A DNA stretch of 44,836 bases. Source: CAYGTO01 sp964352815. Lineage in GTDB: Bacteria; Pseudomonadota; Alphaproteobacteria; Rickettsiales; UBA3002. The stretch's first letter is position 1. Each line of letters begins with the position of its first letter. Of the stretch, positions 25,355 to 32,818 are shown one piece after another. Where the stretch lies: NCBI GenBank assembly GCA_964352815.1, contig CAYGTO010000013.1:1-44836 (forward strand), in the 5' to 3' direction. Under the pieces are notes generated by a model. It worked only from the letters and a program-made list of their open reading frames with translations, was not told the origin of the DNA and did not search any database. The position numbers and the translations under genes are program-made.

Positions 25355-25972
25355 TTATCCTCTTCCTGGCGCATTCTCTGCACCTTCAGGACCATTTTCA
25401 TTCCCATCGTTTGTATAATGCACGAATGCGCCCACTCCTACGGCCGCAACGACTGTGCCTGCGACACTTCCTAAAAAGCTACCTTCGCCAAAAACGCTCT
25501 GATAAAGGCTATATACAAGTCCTAAAGCGGCGACGGGGCCGAAGCCTTGCACAAAAGCAGGCTGCTCGTGATACATTTCCATCATTTGATTCAAAAATAC
25601 CTCTGGATTCTTTTTGGCTTGCTCTACCGCATCGCTAAACGCTTTGATGTAGCGCTCTTGTGTTTCAGGATCGGTGATATTCAATGTCGTAAGGTATTCA
25701 CCAACCGTTTCTGCCAAATATCCTGTGTCTTTTAAACCTCTATCGAGATACGCCTCAGCGGTGGCTTTCCACAGACCAATCGCGTCTGCCACTGGGCGTC
25801 CTTGTTTTGCCAATTCATTGAGCACTTTCTTGAGCTCTTCCATAACTTCAGGAGGGATCTTTCTGATGGTTTCAACCGTTTCACCAAGCGTTTTCGCGAG
25901 CAAATCATCAGAGATCTCTCCCCTGAGTGCATCAAGATTCGGTATATCTGGTGAATCTGGGGTGACTGCCAT
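25355..25972 (-). CDS. Unrecognised membrane-hairpin protein A (206 aa), Pho-box controlled
   Basis: The start at 25972 is set by CGGAGC 6 nt upstream; an in-frame ATG at 26038 lies at the promoter and is unlikely. Residues 1-140 are helical and acidic, then two membrane segments (GPVAALGLVYSLYQSVF and LGSVAGTVVAAVGVGAF) around GEGSF, then a short Gly/Asn/Glu tail. The membrane part closely resembles that of the next gene upstream (LLYSLYTSIFGEGTF there), so the two are paralogues. Pho box and -10 directly upstream. Function unknown; a pore- or holin-like role is only a shape-based guess. Confidence 0.78.
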   Translation of the reverse strand: MAVTPDSPDIPNLDALRGEISDDLLAKTLGETVETIRKIPPEVMEELKKVLNELAKQGRPVADAIGLWKATAEAYLDRGLKDTGYLAETVGEYLTTLNITDPETQERYIKAFSDAVEQAKKNPEVFLNQMMEMYHEQPAFVQGFGPVAALGLVYSLYQSVFGEGSFLGSVAGTVVAAVGVGAFVHYTNDGNENGPEGAENAPGRG

Positions 25973-26023
25973 GATTGCTCCGTTATGTTCACACTTCCTC
26001 ATTTCAATGAGGCCTATGCTATT

Positions 26024-26057
26024 AGTATAGCAACTCAATGTTACAGTATGATGACGA
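26024..26057 (-). promoter_or_regulatory. Pho box plus -10 (predicted PhoB promoter)
   Basis: On the minus strand TCGTCAT and CTGTAAC lie 11 bp apart (26057-26036), followed after exactly 6 nt by TATACT (26029-26024). The geometry equals that at 699-743 and 26705-26738. It reads toward the 206-aa membrane protein. Confidence 0.78.
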
Positions 26058-26085
26058 TAGGGAGATTATTAGGGGTATATGTGAA

Positions 26086-26679
26086 TTATTTTGCTGGCGA
26101 AGTGACCTCTGGCTCATCACTTGTAGCACTTGCCAAATAATGTGTTCCGAGGTAGCCGACACCTGCGACTGCTGCCGTAGCTAATATGCTGTTGAAGAAT
26201 GTGCCTTCACCGAAAATACTCGTGTAAAGGCTATACAGGAGCCCCGCGCCGCCAATGCCAAGCGCTACTTTAGCGTCAGTATCCTGCTTGTTGAAACGTT
26301 CCCATAGCTTTTCTGCCGTCTCACCCAGTGATTCTAATACACCACTTGGATTGTCAATCGCTGCTTTTGCATCTGCGACGAGGGATTTAGCAAATGCACC
26401 CGCATCATCAAAACTGAATTTTGCAAGGCGTGTTCCTAAAGCATTAATACCTTCTTCACTGCCTGATTTAGCCGCACCAATGGCATCTTTCCATATAGCA
26501 AGCAAGTCTTCCTGGGTCATATCTTTAGCACCTGCAAGGCGTTCAAGATCTCTTGCCATTTTTGCGTGAGCTTGGCTGAGCCGATCTCCTAGATCTGTTC
26601 CTGCCTGCGATGCAAGCACTCTCAACTCTTCAACGGTCACGCCATCTTTCAAATCATCTAAAGTGACTGTCTCAGTCAT
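26086..26679 (-). CDS. Unrecognised membrane-hairpin protein B (197 aa), Pho-box controlled
   Basis: The ATG at 26679 has GGAG 7 nt upstream. Residues 1-135 are helical, with several Asp/Ala-rich heptads (LGDRLSQAHAKMARDLERL). Then two membrane segments (VALGIGGAGLLYSLYTSIF and ILATAAVAGVGYLGTHYL) surround GEGTF, followed by a short Ser/Glu-rich tail. It is a paralogue of the 206-aa gene downstream by its membrane part. It carries its own Pho box and -10, so the pair is under duplicate copies of one promoter type. No known family. Confidence 0.78.
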   Translation of the reverse strand: MTETVTLDDLKDGVTVEELRVLASQAGTDLGDRLSQAHAKMARDLERLAGAKDMTQEDLLAIWKDAIGAAKSGSEEGINALGTRLAKFSFDDAGAFAKSLVADAKAAIDNPSGVLESLGETAEKLWERFNKQDTDAKVALGIGGAGLLYSLYTSIFGEGTFFNSILATAAVAGVGYLGTHYLASATSDEPEVTSPAK

Positions 26680-26704
26680 AATCCACTCCAATTATTTACC
26701 TATT

Positions 26705-26738
26705 AGTATACCAAGCCAATGTTACAGTTTGATGACAA
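26705..26738 (-). promoter_or_regulatory. Pho box plus -10 (predicted PhoB promoter)
   Basis: TTGTCAT and CTGTAAC start 11 bp apart on the minus strand (26738 and 26727). After exactly 6 nt comes TATACT (26710-26705). It faces the 197-aa gene. It is similar to the promoter at 26024 beyond the Pho box (both have CTGTAACATTG and TATACTAATA), suggesting duplication of gene plus promoter. Confidence 0.8.
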
Positions 26739-26861
26739 TGGCCCACTTATTTGCTGAAATATGCAGAAAATCGTGTGTGTTTCGTGATTAGTCATTGAGA
26801 ATGAAGCGAAATTCTCTTAAAAAACGGGCTGCTTACTCATTAACATGATAGAAATAGATTT

Positions 26862-28172
26862 ATGATTCCACGCTACTCACGCCCCGAAATGGCCTCGATT
26901 TGGTCGCCCGAAAACAAATATAAGCTTTGGTTTGAGATCGAAGCTCATGCAGCCGATAAGGTAGCGGAATTAGGGGTGATTCCAAAAGAAGCGGCGAAAG
27001 CGATTTGGGATAAGGCGCCGAAAGAATTTGGCCCAGATGCTGTGGCGCGGATTGATGAGATTGAGGCGGTCACGAAACATGATGTGATCGCGTTTTTGAC
27101 CTATGTAGCTGAGCATGTGGGTGAGGAAGCACGCTTTCTGCACCAAGGCATGACCAGCTCAGATGTGCTCGATACCTGCTTTTCAGCGCAATGCACGCAG
27201 GCCGCGGATCTACTCATTGCCGACATGCAGGAGCTGCTCGCCGTGCTTAAGAAGCGCGCCTATGAGTGTAAAGATATGGTCTGCGTCGGCCGTAGCCACG
27301 GGATTCACGCCGAGCCGACCACAATGGGCATTAAATTCGCACGTTTTTATGCGGAGATGGAACGCGGGCTAGCGCGTCTTGAAGCGGCACGCGAAGAGGT
27401 GGCGGTATGCGCCATATCGGGCGCAGTAGGCACGTTTGCGAATATCGACCCGGCAGTTGAAGAATATGTTGCTAAAAAAATGGGGCTCACAGCCGAACCG
27501 GTTTCGACGCAAGTCATTCCCCGTGATCGTTACGCGCAGTTTTTCGCTGTGCTGGGTGTGATTGCTAGCTCAATCGAGAATATCGCGGTTGAAGTCCGCC
27601 ATTTGCAGCGCACCGAAGTGCTCGAAGCGGAAGAATTCTTCAGCAAAGGTCAAAAGGGCTCGAGCGCCATGCCGCATAAGCGCAACCCCGTACTCAGCGA
27701 AAATCTCACTGGTCTTGCTCGTCTAGTGCGCGGCTATGCGCTACCTGCGATGGAGAACGTTGCGCTGTGGCATGAACGTGATATTTCGCACAGCTCCGTG
27801 GAGCGGATGATCGGCCCAGATGCGACCGTAACACTTGATTTTGCTTTAGTGCGCTTAACCAAGATGCTCGATGGTTTGGTGGTTTATCCGGAGCGTATGC
27901 TTGAAAATATGAACAATCTCGGCGGGTTGATTTTCTCACAACGCGTGCTGCTCACCCTGACACAGAACGGTGTGAGCCGTGAAGATGCGTACAGTTATGT
28001 TCAGCGTAATGCGATGAAAGTCTGGGAAGAGAAAAAGGATTTCCTTGAAGAGCTGCTGGCGGATAGCGATGTCACCCAGGCCATTGATGAAAAGGCGCTG
28101 CGTGCATTGTTTGATCTCACCTACCACACCAAGCACATCGATACGATTTTTGCGCGGGTGTTTGACGCATAA
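26862..28172 (+). CDS. purB: Adenylosuccinate lyase
   Basis: PurB cleaves SAICAR in purine synthesis and adenylosuccinate to AMP. The fumarase/aspartase signature GSSAMPHKRNPVLSENL lies near residue 267. HQGMTSSDVLDT near residue 95 and GRSHGIHAEPTTMG near residue 143 complete the three conserved regions. At 436 aa it is normal. It stands alone on the plus strand between two blocks of Pho-controlled minus-strand genes. A bidirectional terminator follows directly. Confidence 0.96.
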   Translation: MIPRYSRPEMASIWSPENKYKLWFEIEAHAADKVAELGVIPKEAAKAIWDKAPKEFGPDAVARIDEIEAVTKHDVIAFLTYVAEHVGEEARFLHQGMTSSDVLDTCFSAQCTQAADLLIADMQELLAVLKKRAYECKDMVCVGRSHGIHAEPTTMGIKFARFYAEMERGLARLEAAREEVAVCAISGAVGTFANIDPAVEEYVAKKMGLTAEPVSTQVIPRDRYAQFFAVLGVIASSIENIAVEVRHLQRTEVLEAEEFFSKGQKGSSAMPHKRNPVLSENLTGLARLVRGYALPAMENVALWHERDISHSSVERMIGPDATVTLDFALVRLTKMLDGLVVYPERMLENMNNLGGLIFSQRVLLTLTQNGVSREDAYSYVQRNAMKVWEEKKDFLEELLADSDVTQAIDEKALRALFDLTYHTKHIDTIFARVFDA

Positions 28173-28195
28173 AAAACGGGGCCGAAGCCCCGTTT
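28171..28195. terminator. Bidirectional terminator between purB and orf659
   Basis: The stem ACGGGGC-CGAA-GCCCCGT has A6 on one side and TTT on the other. On the minus strand it gives a strong hairpin plus T6 terminator for the 659-aa gene; on the plus strand it can serve purB. Confidence 0.85.
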
Positions 28196-28215
28196 CAATT
28201 GTATCTATAATCAGT

Positions 28216-30195
28216 TTATGATGGGCTAGGGCCGCCTGAAGGACCGCTTGGTCCTGGGCCAGGTCCAGTGCTTGGTCCCGCTGCTTTACCATCGCGACCA
28301 CGCTCTACCGCGTCAATTTCGACACGGGCACGACGTGAGCCGCCTGCCGGTTGAAGCACATCAACATTGACAAGTTCCTCATGGCCGCTTCGAATGAAAT
28401 GCTCATGATTAAAGTAAGGATTGCCTGTACTCGAGCCAATCTGTGTCGACTGGTTTTTGCGATATCCAAACTCTGCGTTTGATTCAACCATACCATCAAT
28501 CTGGAAGATCTCACGGAATGTTTTCTGAAGCTCTGCCTTATTCAACGTACCATCTTCACCACGAAAACGTTCAATATCAAAACTCGCTAGCGCGACTTCG
28601 TTACGGTTTCCCGTTGGGATACCAAAATGTAGCTGCCCACCGTTTGAGCGGATCAGATCTAGCAGTTTCACATCTGAAATGCGGCTATCTGGTTTAATGC
28701 CCGAACGCGCAAATCTGAATTCTGCATCGAATGCGGTTTTAGCTGTCGTCGCTAGCACCGCTTCATCCGCTGCGCTCATTGTTGCAGCCGCCGTCATTGG
28801 ACGCTCTGCAGAAAGGAGTCCGCGCACTTCTGGCGGAAGGTCAGCATATTTCAGAGGATTCATCGTACGCTTTGCAGTACCCACGGCATCCGCCGCTTGT
28901 TCTTGCGCCGAAGCTTGGTAGTTAACCCCAGTCTCACCGAAAACGCCACGCACAAACTGAGCGTCTGATGGATCCAAGGAACTCATCGCTTCTTTCAGCT
29001 TCGCTTGACCTGCCGAAGCGCTAAGTCTTTGCATGGTTACTTCGAAATCATCGCCCGGGTTAATACCAAGCGTTGTCAATGCGCGGCCAGTTTCGCCTTT
29101 CAATGCATTCTGATTTCCTGAAATCGCACCATCTGCGCCGTAACCGCTAAGGTCACCGCCATTTGCCATGATGAGCACTTGCAGGGCGCGCGCCTGATGG
29201 CTCGAACCACGAATCGCTGCCACATCGCCCACCGTCTGGCCAGCATAATGGCCATTCACCGCCGCGGGAGCGGTTTGGGTTACGGGCTGTGTTGTCACTT
29301 GAGCTACAGCAGCTGCGGTAGCTGCATTCATCGCTGCAACGGGGTCTTCAGCCGCTGGCTCAGTGGTCACCATCTGTACTGGTGCGTCAATACCAAGGCG
29401 AATGCGCGTTGCTTCACCGAATGCTTTATTAAGCGCCGCACCTTCAAGGCCGTAAGACTCAAGCATATTTCGATTCACGCCTTCAAGCGTTGCACCTTGG
29501 TCTTTCAGTTTTTGGAAAAACTCGGTTGGGTTGGTTTCCAATGTTGCTTTGATCGCTGCGCGCGATTTCGGGCCTATGAGGCCATCTAGGTCATTTCCGC
29601 TCAAGCCCGCCGCCTCTTGAATCATCCGGCCATTGCCACGCGTGGTGTCGAGGCCAAATGCTGCAATCGCTGCGCCAAATCGTCCACCCAGAGTCTCTGC
29701 ATTATCATCAACAGCGAGAGCTGCTGGAGCAGGGGCTTCAGCTTCTGCACTAGGTGCAGGTGTTTCGGTTGCAGGGGCAGTATGCCTGCTTATATCAACA
29801 GGAACACCGGTATCGTTAGCATAAAGTGTAATATCATTCGCGAGGGATTGAGTCAGACCAAATTGCTTGAAAAAGTCGATGGTTAACGTATGAGAGGACC
29901 CAGGGATATCGGTTGTCGGAACAAAATCTTCCCCTCTACTTTTTAGACCAAGCACGAAGGCATTGGGATCTGTTTGCAAGGCTTCTGAAATCTTAGCAAC
30001 AGTATTTGGACCAATGTCGCCATCACCAGGACTAATCCCGGCTAACTCTTGTAATAAAAGCGCATTCGCCTCTGTATTTTTAAGGCCAAATGCATTGATA
30101 ATCATGCTATGCGTTTCATTCGTATAGCTAGAGTTGGCTCCCGTGCCTAATAGATCACTTAAATTTGCGTATATTTCATTTCCCGTCATTGCCAT
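28216..30195 (-). CDS. Unrecognised 659-aa protein with duplicated peptidoglycan-binding-like modules, Pho-box upstream
   Basis: Two similar modules stand at about residues 36-137 and 180-275. Each has an FGL...Q-E-AG-DG-IGP-...A pattern reminiscent of peptidoglycan_binding_1 domains (LLQELAGISPGDGDIGPNT and MIQEAAGLSGNDLDGLIGP). A Pro/Ala/Glu linker (about 140-162) separates them. A third, weaker unit lies near residue 330, and RFRGEDGTLNKAEL near residue 570 is EF-hand-like. The C-terminus is a Gly/Pro/Ser tail. No signal peptide is seen. AAGGAG precedes the ATG. Presumably envelope-acting; the family assignment is tentative. Confidence 0.75.
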   Translation of the reverse strand: MAMTGNEIYANLSDLLGTGANSSYTNETHSMIINAFGLKNTEANALLLQELAGISPGDGDIGPNTVAKISEALQTDPNAFVLGLKSRGEDFVPTTDIPGSSHTLTIDFFKQFGLTQSLANDITLYANDTGVPVDISRHTAPATETPAPSAEAEAPAPAALAVDDNAETLGGRFGAAIAAFGLDTTRGNGRMIQEAAGLSGNDLDGLIGPKSRAAIKATLETNPTEFFQKLKDQGATLEGVNRNMLESYGLEGAALNKAFGEATRIRLGIDAPVQMVTTEPAAEDPVAAMNAATAAAVAQVTTQPVTQTAPAAVNGHYAGQTVGDVAAIRGSSHQARALQVLIMANGGDLSGYGADGAISGNQNALKGETGRALTTLGINPGDDFEVTMQRLSASAGQAKLKEAMSSLDPSDAQFVRGVFGETGVNYQASAQEQAADAVGTAKRTMNPLKYADLPPEVRGLLSAERPMTAAATMSAADEAVLATTAKTAFDAEFRFARSGIKPDSRISDVKLLDLIRSNGGQLHFGIPTGNRNEVALASFDIERFRGEDGTLNKAELQKTFREIFQIDGMVESNAEFGYRKNQSTQIGSSTGNPYFNHEHFIRSGHEELVNVDVLQPAGGSRRARVEIDAVERGRDGKAAGPSTGPGPGPSGPSGGPSPS

Positions 30196-30296
30196 GTCCT
30201 TATCTCCTTATAATATGGTCATATTTTGTGCGATTAAGCTTAAGAATACGTTAAATATTCTTGATAATTTGAGTATATTCGTAAACAGCTATAAAG

Positions 30297-30318
30297 AACA
30301 GTGACAGTTGTGTGAAGA
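30297..30318 (-). promoter_or_regulatory. Pho box upstream of orf659
   Basis: TCTTCAC and CTGTCAC are spaced 11 bp on the minus strand. A TATACT lies 19 nt further down (30277-30272), not the 6 nt seen at the best sites, so the promoter may include another degenerate half-site. The remaining bases of the 30196-30454 gap show no other clear feature. Confidence 0.6.
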
Positions 30319-30454
30319 TTGAGCGAAAACAGCTGAGAACTGTTTTCGTGAAAATCTCTCCGAGCCTTATTTTTTACCAGTCGAGTGCATCGAGACGCAG
30401 TAAAAAATTTAGGCGTAGGTGAGTAGCCTGATTCTTGTCTTGAAATCCACCCAC

Positions 30455-30477
30455 AAAAAAGCCCGCGCGAGGCGGGC
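30455..30477 (-). terminator. Rho-independent terminator after orf234
   Basis: On the minus strand a GC-rich stem (GCCCGC/GCGGGC) is followed by T6. It lies 23 nt past the stop of the 234-aa gene and ends the orf349-orf234 unit. Confidence 0.8.
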
Positions 30478-30499
30478 CTTCTTGTGTGTCTTGCTTCGT

Positions 30500-31204
30500 T
30501 TATCGTGCCACAAGGTTGATTGGTGGCACATCTTTGACTGTCTCCACCCATGTCTTACCACGCGCTTTGTTGACAGCAGCACCGGTGGCTGCGGCACCCG
30601 TAAACGCCGCTGCTTTCTCCGCCCAGAAGGGGTGGGTTTTGTCACCCGCTGCGAATTTGTTTAATGCTGCCTCTTTGCTTGCCTCATCAGCATAATACAG
30701 TTTATCAGCAGATATCTCAGCACCATTAAGCTGATAAGTACCCTCTGCAGTAACGGTTAGCTTGTCGATATTAGCTTCAGTAATCGAGGTCGTACCAGAC
30801 ATAAGATTACCAGCTGCACCCCGAGGCGCTCCCACCTGAATATCATAAATTTCACCTTCACGAAGCCATGCTAATGTGTCAGCAAAATATTCTTTTGTCG
30901 GTGGGGTTTCTGAAACTAAATTATGTGCTGCACTCGCAAGATACTGCATCCCTTCAAACACCTTAATCCCGATATATTCGGCCCAGTCTTGCGCTACTTG
31001 TAAGCCCTGACCAATATAATCTAGGAATGAACTGATCGTGCCTTTTCCTTCAGATGAGAAAATTTCACCTTCCAGCTCTCCCACGCCAGCTTCAATTTCT
31101 TCCATTGCCTCTGGGCCAAACACAGCCAAGCCGGCAATAATCGATCCGGTGGCGAGTGCCGTTCCAGCGGCTCCAGCGGTACTTGCGAAATGTGGTAATG
31201 GCAT
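30500..31204 (-). CDS. Unrecognised 234-aa protein, second gene of a Pho-box unit
   Basis: The N-terminus has one hydrophobic segment (AGAAGTALATGSIIAGLAVFG, about residues 10-30), without a normal signal peptide. The rest is soluble, with an acidic helix (MEEIEAGVGELEGEIFSS), a Tyr-containing middle and an Ala/Gly stretch (FTGAAATGAAVNKARGK) near the end. AAAGGAGAAC lies just before the ATG. It starts 28 nt past the stop of the 349-aa gene and shares its promoter. The protein could be membrane-anchored or exported. No family is recognised. Confidence 0.75.
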   Translation of the reverse strand: MPLPHFASTAGAAGTALATGSIIAGLAVFGPEAMEEIEAGVGELEGEIFSSEGKGTISSFLDYIGQGLQVAQDWAEYIGIKVFEGMQYLASAAHNLVSETPPTKEYFADTLAWLREGEIYDIQVGAPRGAAGNLMSGTTSITEANIDKLTVTAEGTYQLNGAEISADKLYYADEASKEAALNKFAAGDKTHPFWAEKAAAFTGAAATGAAVNKARGKTWVETVKDVPPINLVAR

Positions 31205-31232
31205 GATGTTCTCCTTTGTGCCTTACGTTATG

Positions 31233-32282
31233 TTATACAAACCGTGCGGCTTGTGATTGTCCAAGTGGTCCTTCGACCGCAATCCCTTGCTCCGCCAAAT
31301 GGCGGGCCATGTCTTGACGGTAGAATTTTTGTGTAAATGCGCCATGGTCAGGGCGAATGTGATCTGGGTGTGGCGCCGCTGGTGCCTGCGTGAATTTCGG
31401 TGCACTCGATGGTGCCATACGCTCTGTCGCTGGTGTCTTGCTTAGCATTTTATTGGCAGTTAGGGCAATCCCTGCACCGCCAAGTCCGGCTGCAACATGG
31501 GTTCCGTCAACGTTGGCGAAGAGGCCTGGGCCCGCGCCGATCTCATCCAATCCTTCTTTAAGCGTGTTGATGAAATTGTTATTTGCTTCCACGAATGGTG
31601 TTGTATTGAACATTTCAGGTACTGCGCTATGATCAATGGTACCATCCATCATAAATATGATTCTAGGGATGCCACCTGATTTTCCGGTAAGGATGTTCGA
31701 GACACCCTCTGCCTTCGCCTTCAGCCCTTCCATGAGAGCTTCTACTGCTTCCTTATCCATTCCCGGCGTCAACGCCTGCAAATCTGTCGAGATACCCGTT
31801 AGCAAATCTTTTACTGCAACATCTTGTCCGGTTGAGGCAAGTGTTGTCATAACTTCCTCTGGAATAATGAATTCTTTGCCTTCTGCAAGCTTGGCGACCA
31901 ACTCTCCTGAGGCTTCTTTAAGAGCCGTAACCGTTGTTTCCGAGGCATCTGCCCCAATACCAGTAACATGGCTTACCACGCCTGCCAGTGAGTCCGTTAA
32001 CTCGGTTACGCTAGCGATAGCGCTTGTTCCAATTGCAAAAAGACTCGAAAACAGGCCATCATCAACACCTGTGAAATATTCAAATCCGGCAACACCGGCC
32101 ATCACAACGCCTACGCCTACCGCTAGACGTACGGCAAGCTTGCCCCAACTGAAACCACTCTTCTGTTCAGGCGCCGTATTCTGATTCGCCGCAGGGCCTA
32201 CGCTACCCCAATGGAGTTGCGTACCATCAGCGGTCTGCCCTGGAAGGGTATAATGTACTCCTGGCATGGTTGGTAATGACAT
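31233..32282 (-). CDS. Unrecognised 349-aa membrane-associated protein, Pho-box upstream
   Basis: A membrane segment lies at about residues 50-70 (LAVRLAVGVGVVMAGVAGF), followed by a weaker one (LFSSLFAIGTSAIASVTEL). A long helical Ala/Glu-rich region comes next, then a Gly-rich hydrophobic stretch near residue 275 (HVAAGLGGAGIALTA). The tail is Pro/Ala-rich. There is no cleavable signal peptide. The Shine-Dalgarno is weak (GAGTGATAG). First gene of a two-gene unit with orf234. Its layout, soluble part plus Gly-rich membrane helices, resembles the smaller Pho-controlled proteins at 25-26.7 kb. Confidence 0.75.
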   Translation of the reverse strand: MSLPTMPGVHYTLPGQTADGTQLHWGSVGPAANQNTAPEQKSGFSWGKLAVRLAVGVGVVMAGVAGFEYFTGVDDGLFSSLFAIGTSAIASVTELTDSLAGVVSHVTGIGADASETTVTALKEASGELVAKLAEGKEFIIPEEVMTTLASTGQDVAVKDLLTGISTDLQALTPGMDKEAVEALMEGLKAKAEGVSNILTGKSGGIPRIIFMMDGTIDHSAVPEMFNTTPFVEANNNFINTLKEGLDEIGAGPGLFANVDGTHVAAGLGGAGIALTANKMLSKTPATERMAPSSAPKFTQAPAAPHPDHIRPDHGAFTQKFYRQDMARHLAEQGIAVEGPLGQSQAARFV

Positions 32283-32340
32283 CTATCACTCACAAAAATT
32301 CGTTATCGTTACTAGTAATGTAACAAAGACATGAAGCGCT

Positions 32341-32362
32341 GTGTGTGACAGTTTGATGAAGA
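32341..32362 (-). promoter_or_regulatory. Pho box upstream of orf349-orf234
   Basis: TCTTCAT and CTGTCAC start 11 bp apart on the minus strand. A candidate -10 (TTACAT, 32323-32318) lies 17 nt on, which equals 6 plus one further 11-bp repeat. No other clear promoter is seen. Confidence 0.65.
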
Positions 32363-32422
32363 TTAAAAGAATGTGTATATCACTAAAACTAGTGGAACCC
32401 CTTACTAAACAAGGGACTGAGG

Positions 32423-32797
32423 CTAAGATTGGTTTTCCGTATCGAGGCGCTTAAGCTCCGAAATTTTGTCATCAATGACTTTTTTCGGATCGATCGGTTG
32501 GAAGAACTTGCTCGGGTCAGTATTATACATTTCCGCTACTTTGAGGGTCACTTCCTCAGGTGGTGTTTCACCCTCAGCAGAGACAATTATCTCACCCAAT
32601 GCATCGAAATTATAGAGGTCTAAGGTGCCGCCCGCTTCCGCAGCTTTGAATTGATCATACATGCTGGGTTTGACCGCCACATAGCACCAGAACGGGCCGC
32701 CATGGTCCATCACCCCATACACAAGCATGATGATCCGTGATAGCTTATCCGGGTCGTATTTATCCCCAGACTGGTCCGCGCTTGTGGTCTGATCCAC
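32423..32797 (-). CDS. Unrecognised 124-aa acidic protein following acnA
   Basis: The protein has a central motif LVYGVMDHGGPFWCYVAVKPSM (split across residues about 29-51), followed by FKAAEAGGTLDLYNFDALGEII and an acidic, helical end. Similar short proteins occur near acnA in other alphaproteobacteria as far as I recall, but I cannot name the family. It begins 21 nt past the acnA stop and is likely co-transcribed. No signal peptide or membrane segment. Not Pho-box controlled. Confidence 0.7.
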   Translation of the reverse strand: MDQTTSADQSGDKYDPDKLSRIIMLVYGVMDHGGPFWCYVAVKPSMYDQFKAAEAGGTLDLYNFDALGEIIVSAEGETPPEEVTLKVAEMYNTDPSKFFQPIDPKKVIDDKISELKRLDTENQS

Positions 32798-32818
32798 AGG
32801 ATGCTCCTCTTCGTATTC

